DNA of 64,000 nucleotides, from positions 89,806-153,805 of the forward strand of contig NZ_QEOO01000005.1 in NCBI RefSeq assembly GCF_003121585.1, written 5' to 3'. Position 1 is the first letter of the stretch, and each line of letters opens with the position of its first letter. The position numbers and the translations under genes were made by a program. Origin of the DNA: Nocardioides speluncae. Lineage in GTDB: Bacteria > Actinomycetota > Actinomycetes > Propionibacteriales > Nocardioidaceae. This document shows positions 18,459-26,051 of this stretch, one piece after another. The notes beneath the pieces are model-generated. The model was not told the DNA's origin and made no database searches. It saw nothing but the letters and a program-made list of their open reading frames with translations.

Positions 18459-19622
18459 CTAGTAGGTGTCGCCGGGACCCACCATGCTCTCGTTGGACAC
18501 CTCGGGGAGCTTCCAGTCCCGGCGGTCCTGGATGTCCTTCATCAGGCCCAGGATCCGCGATCCGGTGAAGGCGTTGTCCGCGATCTCCCCGGGCGCCGGC
18601 GGCGCGCCGGACTCGCTGATGCCACCGGAGTGCAGCCCCGCGAGGGCCTTCTGGCACTCGCCGAGGTAGTCGTCGTACAGGGTCTTGGACAGCGCGTCGT
18701 AGATCTGCTCGGCCGTCTGCACCTTGATCGGCTTCTCCTTCCCCGGCTGGTCCTTGGCGATCTTCTTCTGCGCGGCGTCGACGTCCTTGATCAGCGTCGC
18801 GACATCGCTGACGACCGTCCGCGCCTTGTCGACCGTCTGGCCGACCGGGATCAGCTTGAAGATGTCCCAGGCGACCTTGGCGATGTCGGTGATCCACGGC
18901 GGCAGCGGCTCCGGCGGGTTGGACGGCTTCAAGCCGGCCTTTGCCCAGGCCTCGAGCTGCTTCTCGAGGTTGGTGCGGATGTCCTTGACGAACTGCAGCG
19001 CGCCCTTCTGGGTGGCGTCGATGACGCCGGTGGTGAAGGCGACGCCGGAGTTGATGTAGCCGCTGAAGATGGCGAAGGTGTGCTGGACGTCGTCGTAGTT
19101 GTCGTAGAAGACGTTGAAGTCGGTCGCCGCCTCGCCGGTCCAGTTGGTGCGGAGGTTGGCGCCGATCTGCGCCCAGTCGTCGTTGACGTCGATCGCCAGC
19201 TTCTCCACGACCTGGGTCTGCATCGACATCATCGCCGAGGTGAGCATCGGGACGCTCGGCCGGGTGAACTGGTCGCACACCGAGATGGCCCAGTCCTTGA
19301 CGCCGGCACTCCACGCCTCGCCGTTGCGCCACGCGGCGTCCATGCTCTCCTTGACCGACGCGATGAACTCCTCGCGCTTGAACCCGGGACCCACATAGAT
19401 ATTGAGCGGCAGCGCCGGCTTCACCTTGAACCGCTCCTCCGGGCACGGGTAGCCGTAGCCCTCCCACGGGATCACGTCGAGGATCGTGCCCTCGCCGCCG
19501 GACATCGACTCCTCGACCTCGCGCATGTACTGGTAGGCGTTCTCGTTGCCCCGCAGGTAGCCGAGGTACTTCTCGATGTCGGCAAGGACCTGTACGAACT
19601 CTCCACGATCGAACATGCTCAT
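18459..19622 (-). CDS. Putative type VII (ESX/WXG-like) secretion substrate, long helical protein
   Basis: 387 residues, mostly predicted helix, no signal peptide. Around residue 165 a W-x-G turn (LRTNWTGEAATDFNVF) sits between two long amphipathic helices (MSMQTQVVEKLAIDVNDDW ... YDDVQHTFAIFSGYINSGV), which is the WXG100-like hairpin plan. The C-terminus ends with GISESGAPPAPGE and GPGDTY. It starts 4 bp after the stop of the gene before it, so they form a pair. No ESX ATPase or membrane gene is in the window. Assignment is inference from architecture. Confidence 0.55.
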   Translation of the reverse strand: MSMFDRGEFVQVLADIEKYLGYLRGNENAYQYMREVEESMSGGEGTILDVIPWEGYGYPCPEERFKVKPALPLNIYVGPGFKREEFIASVKESMDAAWRNGEAWSAGVKDWAISVCDQFTRPSVPMLTSAMMSMQTQVVEKLAIDVNDDWAQIGANLRTNWTGEAATDFNVFYDNYDDVQHTFAIFSGYINSGVAFTTGVIDATQKGALQFVKDIRTNLEKQLEAWAKAGLKPSNPPEPLPPWITDIAKVAWDIFKLIPVGQTVDKARTVVSDVATLIKDVDAAQKKIAKDQPGKEKPIKVQTAEQIYDALSKTLYDDYLGECQKALAGLHSGGISESGAPPAPGEIADNAFTGSRILGLMKDIQDRRDWKLPEVSNESMVGPGDTY

Positions 19623-19626
19623 CTCG

Positions 19627-20166
19627 TCACCGCCCGCTGCGCTGTTCGCGCTGGTAGTCGTAGTCGCTAGCCGCCTCGGCGTCCTCGTGATCCTGCTTGT
19701 CCTCGTCCGGCGTCTTCGTCGGATCCGGGGTGGACTCGACCTCGACCTCCTCCGGCGGCACGTGGCCGTCGTCGCCGCCGACCACGGTGGTCGCGCCCTC
19801 GGCCTCCGGGTCCTTGATCTCGGGCGGGGCGCTGACCGGCAGCGGCTGGGATCCCTTCAGCGAGTCGCTCATCTTGTCGTAGTCGCTGGCCGCGTCCTCG
19901 TCGGTGCGGCGGAAGTCGTCGGCGGTAGCGATCACCGCGGCTGCGCAGTTGTTCAGCGAGGTGACTGCGTCCCGGAGCACGTCGTACAGGTCGCCGCCGA
20001 TGGTGAGCATGTCGACCAGGATCGCCGGGTCCCCCGCCCGCGCCGACTGGACGTTGACGATGTCGATCACGTCGAACAGGTCGCGGCTGATCGTCTGGAT
20101 GTGCTCAGCCTCCTGCGGAATCTCCTCCCGCCCCGCGCGATACAGCCTTTCCATCTTGGACATCAT
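19627..20166 (-). CDS. Small helical protein with acidic tail, partner of the WXG-like gene
   Basis: 179 residues. The first 105 residues are helical (IPQEAEHIQTISRDLFDVID, LYDVLRDAVTSLNNCAAAVI), matching the size of a WXG100/ESAT-6-type protein but without an obvious WxG. From residue 110 on, a disordered Glu/Asp/Pro-rich tail (PPEEVEVESTPDPTKTPDED) follows. ATG start at 20166 (a second ATG at 20163), with AGGGGGT upstream. Overlap-free tandem with the following gene; joint secretion or a chaperone pair is inference. Confidence 0.6.
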   Translation of the reverse strand: MMSKMERLYRAGREEIPQEAEHIQTISRDLFDVIDIVNVQSARAGDPAILVDMLTIGGDLYDVLRDAVTSLNNCAAAVIATADDFRRTDEDAASDYDKMSDSLKGSQPLPVSAPPEIKDPEAEGATTVVGGDDGHVPPEEVEVESTPDPTKTPDEDKQDHEDAEAASDYDYQREQRSGR

Positions 20167-20239
20167 CTCGGTTGACCCCCTGAAGTCATTGCGAATGCAA
20201 ACAAGGGTTGTATGCCCTTTACTTTCGGCGGCAAAACAC

Positions 20240-20821
20240 TCACGCCTCGTAGGTCAGCGCCACCAGCCCGCTCCGGGTGACGGTGGCGGCCACCGGTCGC
20301 AGGCCAAGCAGCGCCGGCGTGACCGGCTCGATGAGCCGCTTGCCGCTGCCGAGCAGCACCGGATGCACCCAGATCTGGAAGGTGTCGACGAGCCGGTGCG
20401 CGACCAGCGTCTGGAGCAGCTGCAGGCTGCCCGCTACGACGACGTCGCCGGCGGTGGACGCCTTGAGCTCCGCGACCCGCTCCGGGATCCGGTCGCTCCA
20501 GATCGTGGTGTTCGCTCAGGTCACCTCCGTGAGCGTGGTCGAGACGACGTGCTTGGGGCGGTCGTTGAGGGCGGCGGCGATCCGGTCGCCAGGGTCGGTG
20601 ACCGCGGACCAGTGCGGCTGCCAGAGCTCGTAGGTGCGGCGGCCGAAGATGAAGGCGCCGGCGTTCTGGTAAAGCGTCGTGCCGTACTCGCGGTGGTCTG
20701 CCAGCTGCGGCCCGGCCCATCCGCCGTGCGCGAATCCCCCGTCGGTGTCCTCGCCGGCATGGCCGGGTGCCTGGGCGACGCCGTCGACCGAGACGTACTC
20801 GATGACGGTCAGCGTGCTCAT
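20240..20821 (-). pseudogene. Dihydrofolate-reductase-like (RibD C-terminal) protein with internal stop
   Basis: The frame from ATG 20821 encodes 101 residues (STLTVIEYVSVDGVAQAPGH, IFGRRTYELWQPHW, HVVSTTLTEVT), meets TGA at 20516-20518, then continues in the same frame with ANTTIWSDRIPERVAELKAS, DVVVAGSLQLLQTLVAHRLV and HPVLLGSGKRLIEPVTP to a TGA at 20240. Relatives have Trp at the stop position (DW-N-ST-like), so TGG to TGA is the likely change. The whole frame, 194 codons, equals the family's usual length. ATG overlaps the stop of the DUF998 gene: last gene of the coupled operon. Confidence 0.85.
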
Positions 20822-21429
20822 GCCCGCACCTCTCCGGAAGGCCGCGCCACGACGACGGCGGTCCAGACCGACGCATGCAGCGCGGCCGCGACGAAGAGCA
20901 GCGTGGTGGCTTGGGTCGGCGCGGCGCTCAGGCCGACCCAGGCCAGGAGGAGCGCCGTCCCGGCGGCCACCGAGTAGGCGCGCAGGCCCGGGCGGCCGGC
21001 CCTGCGGTACCGGCGGGCCATCACGAACGCAGCGGCGATGACCGCGACGAACCCGATGCCCGCCACCGCGAAGTGGGCGGCGCCCTGGACCGTGACCTCG
21101 GGTACGCCGTCGGGCGTGCCCGGTGGGAAGCCGCCACCCGGATCGGCGCGGAAGATCCCCGCGCCGACCAGGCCGAGCCCGTAGATTCCGATCAGGTACG
21201 GCGCCCAGCCGGGGCCGTCCCCGGGCGGCGCGGCTCGCCGCATCCCGGCGGCGGCGAGCACGGTCAGCGCCCCGGTGAGGAGGAAGTTGGTGACCTGGAT
21301 CCAGCCGTGGGTGCCGTTCTCAGCGAGGCTGAGGATGTGCCGGTGCGGCTCGAGCCCGTCGCGGAACAGGTATTGACCGCCGGCCAGGGTCAGGTAAACC
21401 GCCGCCGCCGCGGTGGCCGGCCCCGTCAT
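20818..21429 (-). CDS. DUF998 membrane protein
   Basis: 203 residues with six hydrophobic segments. The loop GIYGLGLVGAGIFRADPGGG followed by FPPGTPDG and the histidine-containing QGAAHFAVAGIGF are typical of DUF998. Function unknown. Start ATG at 21429 overlaps the stop of the alpha/beta hydrolase gene, and its own stop overlaps the next ATG, so it is the middle member of a coupled operon facing the LysR-esterase fusion gene. Confidence 0.88.
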   Translation of the reverse strand: MTGPATAAAAVYLTLAGGQYLFRDGLEPHRHILSLAENGTHGWIQVTNFLLTGALTVLAAAGMRRAAPPGDGPGWAPYLIGIYGLGLVGAGIFRADPGGGFPPGTPDGVPEVTVQGAAHFAVAGIGFVAVIAAAFVMARRYRRAGRPGLRAYSVAAGTALLLAWVGLSAAPTQATTLLFVAAALHASVWTAVVVARPSGEVRA

Positions 21430-22256
21430 GACCCGGCGCCGTTCTGTGCGACGAGGAACTCGGCGAGCGCCGGCGCCAGCGCGCCGCTGTCGACGTTGTG
21501 CGGCTGGCCGGCCAGCGTCCGCCGGCTGCCGCCGGGGATGAGCTCGGCCACCCGGTCCGCAGCGCGAGTCAGCCAGGGCGTGGTGCCGCCGTCCAGGACC
21601 AGCGTCGGGCAGGTGACCCGGGCGACGCGCTCGACGGGGACGTCGAAGTCGCCGGCCTGGGCAGCGTCGTACACCAGGGCGGGATTGGCGGCGTTCTCGA
21701 TGAAGCCCCAGTACGGGCTCTGGCGAAGGCCGGCGATCACCTCGGGCGGCATCCCGACCGCCGCACCCAGGAACAGTTCGACCATGTCGCCGTTGCGATC
21801 GTGCTGGGCCAGGGCCGCTTGCCGGAGCTGGTAGTCGGAGGGCACCTCCGGCCCACCGGAGCCGGCGGCGAACGGCGGCTCCCACAGAGTCAGCCGGTGG
21901 ATCGGCATCCCGGCGGCAGCCGCGCGGAACGCGATGAACGCGCCGCCGGAGTTGCCGAACAGGCTGACCCCTGCGCTGTCGCCCGCGGTCACCGCCTCGG
22001 CGACGGCCATCAGGTCCTCGACCTCTCGGTCGACGTGGAAGGGCTGGGTGTCGCCGCTGGTCCCTCGTCCGCGACGGTCGTAGTTCACGACGGTGCGGGT
22101 GTCGGCAAGCAGCGCGGCCAGCTCGGCGTGCGAGCTGCGCTCGGTGGGGCCGGCGCAGATGAGGACGACGACCGGGCCGGAGCCCTGCCGGTCGAAGTCG
22201 ATCCGGGTGCCGTCGGCGGAGGTGACGGTGGAGGTGTGGGTAGGTGAGCTGGACAT
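21426..22256 (-). CDS. Alpha/beta hydrolase
   Basis: 276-residue hydrolase. Nucleophile elbow VSLFGNSGGAFIAFRA (Ser in G-N-S-G-G), oxyanion region VVVLICAGPTERSSHAE, Arg-rich NYDRRGRGTSGDT as in the epoxide-hydrolase/haloperoxidase group, and the C-terminal His in GQPHNVDSGALAP. ATG 22256 with AAAGGAAC upstream. Operon with DUF998 and the RibD-like gene; divergent from the LysR-esterase fusion, which probably controls it. Substrate unknown. Confidence 0.9.
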   Translation of the reverse strand: MSSSPTHTSTVTSADGTRIDFDRQGSGPVVVLICAGPTERSSHAELAALLADTRTVVNYDRRGRGTSGDTQPFHVDREVEDLMAVAEAVTAGDSAGVSLFGNSGGAFIAFRAAAAGMPIHRLTLWEPPFAAGSGGPEVPSDYQLRQAALAQHDRNGDMVELFLGAAVGMPPEVIAGLRQSPYWGFIENAANPALVYDAAQAGDFDVPVERVARVTCPTLVLDGGTTPWLTRAADRVAELIPGGSRRTLAGQPHNVDSGALAPALAEFLVAQNGAGS

Positions 22257-22270
22257 GGTGATCGTTCCTT

Positions 22271-22612
22271 TCATTGGTGGGGTGACTGGCGAGGCGGCAT
22301 CCACCGCGACAGCGGGCCGCCCCGAATCGGACGGTCCGAGCCGAGGTCGACCGCGTGGTCGGCCAGCCAGCCGAGCACGTACGAGAACGCGTCGGCCGGC
22401 GGCGGCAGCGGATCGGTGACGGTGACCACGAGCAGCCCCGCGTCGGCTGCCGCCGACTCGATGTCCTCGGCGAGGTCGGGCTGTTCCTGGTCGGCGACCA
22501 GCAGGACCACTGGTGGCAGCCCGGTGGGCGCCGCGCAGGTGGGCCACACCAGCGTCGTGCGGAGCTCGCCGCTCGGCGCCTGGAGGAGAAGCGTGCCTCG
22601 GGTCGGTGTCAT
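22271..22612 (-). CDS. Truncated alpha/beta-hydrolase-like protein
   Basis: 113 residues resembling only the first part of an alpha/beta hydrolase: beta strands TLLLQAPSGELRTTLVWP and PVVLLVADQEQP, then GLLVVTVTDPLPPP and the helix FSYVLGWLADHAVDLGSDRP that normally precedes the nucleophile strand. It then ends without catalytic residues (RGGPLSRWMPPRQSPHQ). ATG 22612 without a clear ribosome site. Either a decayed paralogue or a small non-catalytic protein; 14 bp upstream of the intact hydrolase. Confidence 0.55.
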   Translation of the reverse strand: MTPTRGTLLLQAPSGELRTTLVWPTCAAPTGLPPVVLLVADQEQPDLAEDIESAAADAGLLVVTVTDPLPPPADAFSYVLGWLADHAVDLGSDRPIRGGPLSRWMPPRQSPHQ

Positions 22613-22671
22613 GCCAACGACGCTGACACCGGGCAGGGTCCGAAGGGAAAGGCCGCTGCGGCACCACCGTC

Positions 22672-22686
22672 ATGCCGCAACGGCAT
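22672..22686. promoter_or_regulatory. LysR-type operator (T-N11-A dyad)
   Basis: ATGCCG-CAA-CGGCAT, a perfect 6-bp dyad around 3 nt. It contains T-N11-A (T22673, A22685), the classical binding signature of LysR-type regulators. It lies 36 bp upstream of the fusion gene's ATG (22723) and between it and the divergent hydrolase operon. This also argues against using the ATG at 22672 as the start codon of the fusion. Confidence 0.75.
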
Positions 22687-22722
22687 AGGACGTCCGCGCC
22701 CGACTCGCGGATACTCGGACCC

Positions 22723-24018
22723 ATGGACACCGACCCGTCCGACAGCGCGGCCGCGAGCGGGAGGCTGATCGACCTGCCGAAGGCGCCCGACGCGATCGAG
22801 CTGCGGCACCTCCGGTTCTTCCTCGCGGTCGCCGAGGAGCTGAACTTCACCCGCGCGGCCGAACGGCTCTACCTCACCCAGCCGGCCCTGTCCCGCCAGA
22901 TCCGCGCCCTCGAACGCCTTCTCGACGTCGAGCTGCTCTCACGATCCACCCACCACGTGGAGCTGACGGTGGCCGGGCAGGCGCTGCTCAACCGGGTCCG
23001 GCCGCTGCTGACCGACCTCGACGACGCCGTACAGCACACGCGCGCGGTCGGCGGCGAGAACCAGCAGCGACTGGAGCGGCTGACCCAGCCGATCGTCGAC
23101 CAGCTGCTCACCGGGCTGGACGCGTTCCGGCAGGCGTTCGAGGCGATGAACGCGCAGCTCCCGACCCCGGACGGAGTCGCCACCCGGCCGGTCAACGCCG
23201 GCGGCGTGCCCGCGCTCGTGTACACCTCCGCTCAGGCCGCGACCGCCGACCCCACCGCCGACTCGGCCGCTGATCCCGCGGTCATCTACATCCACGGCGG
23301 CGGCTACCTCTCCGGGTCGGCGTTCGGCTCCCGCCCGCTGGCCGGGATCCTGTCGGTCACCTGCGCGAGCCCGGTGCTGGTGCCCGACTACCGGCTCGCT
23401 CCCGAGCACCCGTACCCGGCGGCCGTCGACGACGTCGAGCGGAGCTACGGGTGGCTGGCCGGACGGGCAGCTGATCCCGCTGGCCTGGCCCTGGTCGCCG
23501 ACTCGTCCGGCGCCGGACTGGTGATGTCGCTCCTGCAGCGACTCCGCGCGACCGGCGCGGCGATGCCCGGCACGGTGGTGCTCCTCAGCCCGTGGGTCGA
23601 CCTGGAGTGCCTGTTCCTCGACCACGAGACGGAGGGCGACCCGCAGGCCCGCGCCGTACGCGACCAGGTGGACATGTGCGTGCCGACCTACCTCGGTACG
23701 ACGTCGCCCGCCGACCCGGCCGTGAACCCCTTGCACGCCGACCTGACCGGCCTGCCGCCGATGCTCGTCCAGGTCGGCACCGGCGACTTCGTGCTCCGCG
23801 ACGCCAAGGAGCTGGTCGGCCGGGCGCGGGAGCACGGCGTACCCGCGACGCTCGAGCTCTACCCGGCCAACACCCACGTCTTCCACCTGTTCTGGTCCTT
23901 CCTGCCGGAGGCGGCGAAGGCGATCGAGGCCGTCGGGGCCCACGTACGAGCTATGACAAACCGGACGACTGGACTAGGCGAAAGTTCGCATATCGGCACT
24001 TCTCGGACTGCGACGTAG
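22723..24018 (+). CDS. LysR DNA-binding domain fused to an HSL-family esterase
   Basis: 431 residues in one uninterrupted frame. Residues about 25-84 are a standard LysR helix-turn-helix (IELRHLRFFLAVAEELNFTR, LTQPALSRQIRALERLLDVE), 85-145 a linker helix and coil. In place of the LysR periplasmic-binding-like sensor, residues about 160-410 form a hormone-sensitive-lipase type alpha/beta hydrolase: oxyanion HGGGY (191-195), PDYRLAPEHPYPAA (221-234), nucleophile S261 in VADSSGAG, D355 in GTGDFVLRD, H385 in THVFHLF. The triad appears intact, although the usual GDSAGG is ADSSGAG. Divergent from a hydrolase operon, with a T-N11-A box between. It could be a regulator that senses, or destroys, an ester ligand. 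Start ATG 22723. Confidence 0.88.
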   Translation: MDTDPSDSAAASGRLIDLPKAPDAIELRHLRFFLAVAEELNFTRAAERLYLTQPALSRQIRALERLLDVELLSRSTHHVELTVAGQALLNRVRPLLTDLDDAVQHTRAVGGENQQRLERLTQPIVDQLLTGLDAFRQAFEAMNAQLPTPDGVATRPVNAGGVPALVYTSAQAATADPTADSAADPAVIYIHGGGYLSGSAFGSRPLAGILSVTCASPVLVPDYRLAPEHPYPAAVDDVERSYGWLAGRAADPAGLALVADSSGAGLVMSLLQRLRATGAAMPGTVVLLSPWVDLECLFLDHETEGDPQARAVRDQVDMCVPTYLGTTSPADPAVNPLHADLTGLPPMLVQVGTGDFVLRDAKELVGRAREHGVPATLELYPANTHVFHLFWSFLPEAAKAIEAVGAHVRAMTNRTTGLGESSHIGTSRTAT

Positions 24019-24126
24019 TCCTGCTGGGTCACCCATCGAAGGGTGGGCAAAGTTTGTGGTTCCGCCGGTCACAAGCAACCACACCTGGGGCTAGCGTGCT
24101 GTGCCCACAGGGGTGGAAGGAGTCAG

Positions 24127-24672
24127 GTGAGACAAGGCCGTCACACCGCCCGGCGTGCCATCGCCAGTGTGCCTCGAGGCGCCGCGGTCGTCGTACCGGT
24201 GGCCGCACTCGCCACCGTCGCGGTCGTCGCCGTCGCCACGTTCGGCCCGGACGCCGCGCTCCCGGACCGCAGGACCGCGATCGGCACGGCGACCTCGGTC
24301 CCGGCCGAGGTCGAGGCCGTGGTCGCGAATCCCGGCGCCGACGAGCCGGCACCGTCCCGGTCACATCCCCCGTCGGCGCCACCGACTGCCTCATCAGTGG
24401 ATGCGACGACACCCCCGGCGAGCGGCGCGCCGTCCTCGACGCCGCCGCCCGCACCCACGACCGACGCAACCAGCCCGACCACAGCACCCCCGTCATCGCC
24501 GTCCGCGAGCCCACCCGAACCGTCGCTCACGCCGACGCCGACCGCCCATCCGTCGCCTGACCCGCCGGCGTCTCGCGAGGCAGCCGTCTTCCGGTGTCTG
24601 GCCGACGGAGTCAGCGCCCTCGACCTCGAGGGGCTCGCGGACTGTGTGAACGACTACCTGTTCGGTAGTTGA
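24127..24672 (+). CDS. Membrane-anchored Pro/Ser/Thr-rich extracytoplasmic protein
   Basis: 181 residues. Short Arg-rich N-terminus, one hydrophobic segment (AAVVVPVAALATVAVVAVATFG), then a low-complexity stretch of about 90 residues rich in Pro, Ser, Thr and Ala, ending in a small C-terminal module with two Cys (FRCLADGVSALDLEGLADCV). The start is GTG with GGAAGGAG four bases upstream. The design suggests a cell-wall-spanning linker with a small outer domain. Not recognised. Convergent with kynU (7-bp gap). Confidence 0.72.
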   Translation: MRQGRHTARRAIASVPRGAAVVVPVAALATVAVVAVATFGPDAALPDRRTAIGTATSVPAEVEAVVANPGADEPAPSRSHPPSAPPTASSVDATTPPASGAPSSTPPPAPTTDATSPTTAPPSSPSASPPEPSLTPTPTAHPSPDPPASREAAVFRCLADGVSALDLEGLADCVNDYLFGS

Positions 24673-24679
24673 GGAAGCC

Positions 24680-25936
24680 TCAGCCTGACTCGCTGCTCAG
24701 CAGGTCGCGGATGTGGGCGAAGGCGATGGCGACCTCGGCGAAGCTGGTACTGAGCGGGGACAGGCCGGCTCGGAGCCCGCTGGGTGGCCGGTAGTCCGGG
24801 ATCACGCCGCGATCCCACAGCTGCGCGACTGCGGCGCTCATCGCCGGGTGCTCGAGGGTGACGTGTCCCCCACGAAGCTCGGGGTCGCGCGGCGAGGCGA
24901 CCGCGACGCCGTACGGCGCGAGCATGGTGTCGGCGAGCTCCACGGCGAACTCGGTCAGCAGGACGGACTTCGCGCGCACCTGCGGCATCCCTGCTCGCTC
25001 GAGCAGGACCAGCATGTCGTGGAGCGGCACCATGGCCAGGATCGGCGGCGTACCGCTGATGAACCGCCGGATACCGGCGGCCGGCTGGTACGACGGACCC
25101 ATGGCGAACGGGTCGGCGTGCCCCATCCAGCCGGCGATCGGCTGCACCAGCTCGCCGTGGAGACGCTCGGCCACGTAGGCGAAGGCCGGCGCCCCCGGGC
25201 CACCGTTGAGGTACTTGTAGCTGCAGCCGACGGCAAGGTCGACGTCGGCGGCGTCGAGCCCGAGCTCGACGGCTCCCGCAGAATGGCAGAGGTCCCACAG
25301 CATCAGTGCGCCGGCCTCGTGGACGGCGGCCGTGATGCCAGGCAGGTCGGCGACGTAGGCGGACTTGTAGGCGACGTGGCTGAGCGCGACCAGCGCGGTC
25401 CGGTCGGACAGCAGCTGCTGGACCTCATGCAGCTGTACGCCGGTCGCCGGGTCCGGTGTGATCCAGCGGAGGGTCAGGCCCGCTTCCCGCGCAACCGCGT
25501 CGAGGATGAACCGGTCGGTCGGGAAGTTCTCGGTGTCGGCCACGATCTCGGCGCGGCCGGAGCGGGCCTGAACCGCCGCCCGCGCCAGCTTGTAGAGCAG
25601 CACGGTCGTGGAGTCCGCGACCACGGTCTGTCCGGCGGCGGCGCCGAGCACAACCCGTCCGAGCAGATCGCCCAGCTCGGTCGGACGGTCCATCCACTGC
25701 TCGTCCCAGGACCGGATCAGGCGCTCGCCCCACTCCCCCTCGACGAACTCCGCCAGCCTGCGGCCGGACGACCGCAGCGGACGCCCCAGCGAGTTGCCGT
25801 CGAGGTAGGCCAGCACGCCGTCGCTGTGCACGAACTCGGCGCGGTAGCCGGCGAGCGGATCGGCGTCATCGAACGCCGCAGCCTTGGCGGCAAGATCGTC
25901 GGGCACCTGTGGCGACAGGTCATCATCGTGCGACAT
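24680..25936 (-). CDS. kynU: Kynureninase
   Basis: 418-residue PLP enzyme cleaving kynurenine to anthranilate and alanine in tryptophan degradation. The family signature YLDGNSLGRPL is at about 45, WDLCHSAGAVELGLDAADVD supplies the PLP-binding Asp, and VGCSYKYLNGGPGAPAF carries the PLP lysine (SYKYL). Start ATG 25936 with GAGGAG upstream. No tryptophan 2,3-dioxygenase gene is beside it in this window. Confidence 0.95.
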   Translation of the reverse strand: MSHDDDLSPQVPDDLAAKAAAFDDADPLAGYRAEFVHSDGVLAYLDGNSLGRPLRSSGRRLAEFVEGEWGERLIRSWDEQWMDRPTELGDLLGRVVLGAAAGQTVVADSTTVLLYKLARAAVQARSGRAEIVADTENFPTDRFILDAVAREAGLTLRWITPDPATGVQLHEVQQLLSDRTALVALSHVAYKSAYVADLPGITAAVHEAGALMLWDLCHSAGAVELGLDAADVDLAVGCSYKYLNGGPGAPAFAYVAERLHGELVQPIAGWMGHADPFAMGPSYQPAAGIRRFISGTPPILAMVPLHDMLVLLERAGMPQVRAKSVLLTEFAVELADTMLAPYGVAVASPRDPELRGGHVTLEHPAMSAAVAQLWDRGVIPDYRPPSGLRAGLSPLSTSFAEVAIAFAHIRDLLSSESG

Positions 25937-26004
25937 AGAGCTCCTCGGTGGCCTCTCGGTGCCATCTTGTAGACGCGCCTGACAACGTAGGCCACTCTCA
26001 TTGA

Positions 26005-26018
26005 TGAGAGCGCTCTCA
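26005..26018. promoter_or_regulatory. LacI-type operator palindrome upstream of the protease gene
   Basis: TGAGAGCGCTCTCA is a perfect 14-bp palindrome with the central CG typical of LacI-family sites; it differs by two symmetric bases from the CebR cellulose-utilisation operator (TGGGAGCGCTCCCA). It sits 33 bp before the protease ATG and 68 bp from the kynU ATG. Control of the secreted protease by a sugar-responsive repressor is inference. Confidence 0.65.
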
Positions 26019-26051
26019 CACACCGACCGCCATTAGGTGAGGAGAGTTCTG

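Noticed and set aside
22672..22722. Earlier ATG as start of the LysR-esterase fusion
   Set aside because: It lies within the T-N11-A operator and adds 17 residues without similarity to LysR N-termini.
24019..24126. Weak hairpin CACCC-ATCGAA-GGGTG as terminator of the fusion gene
   Set aside because: Only five base pairs and no T-run; insufficient to call.
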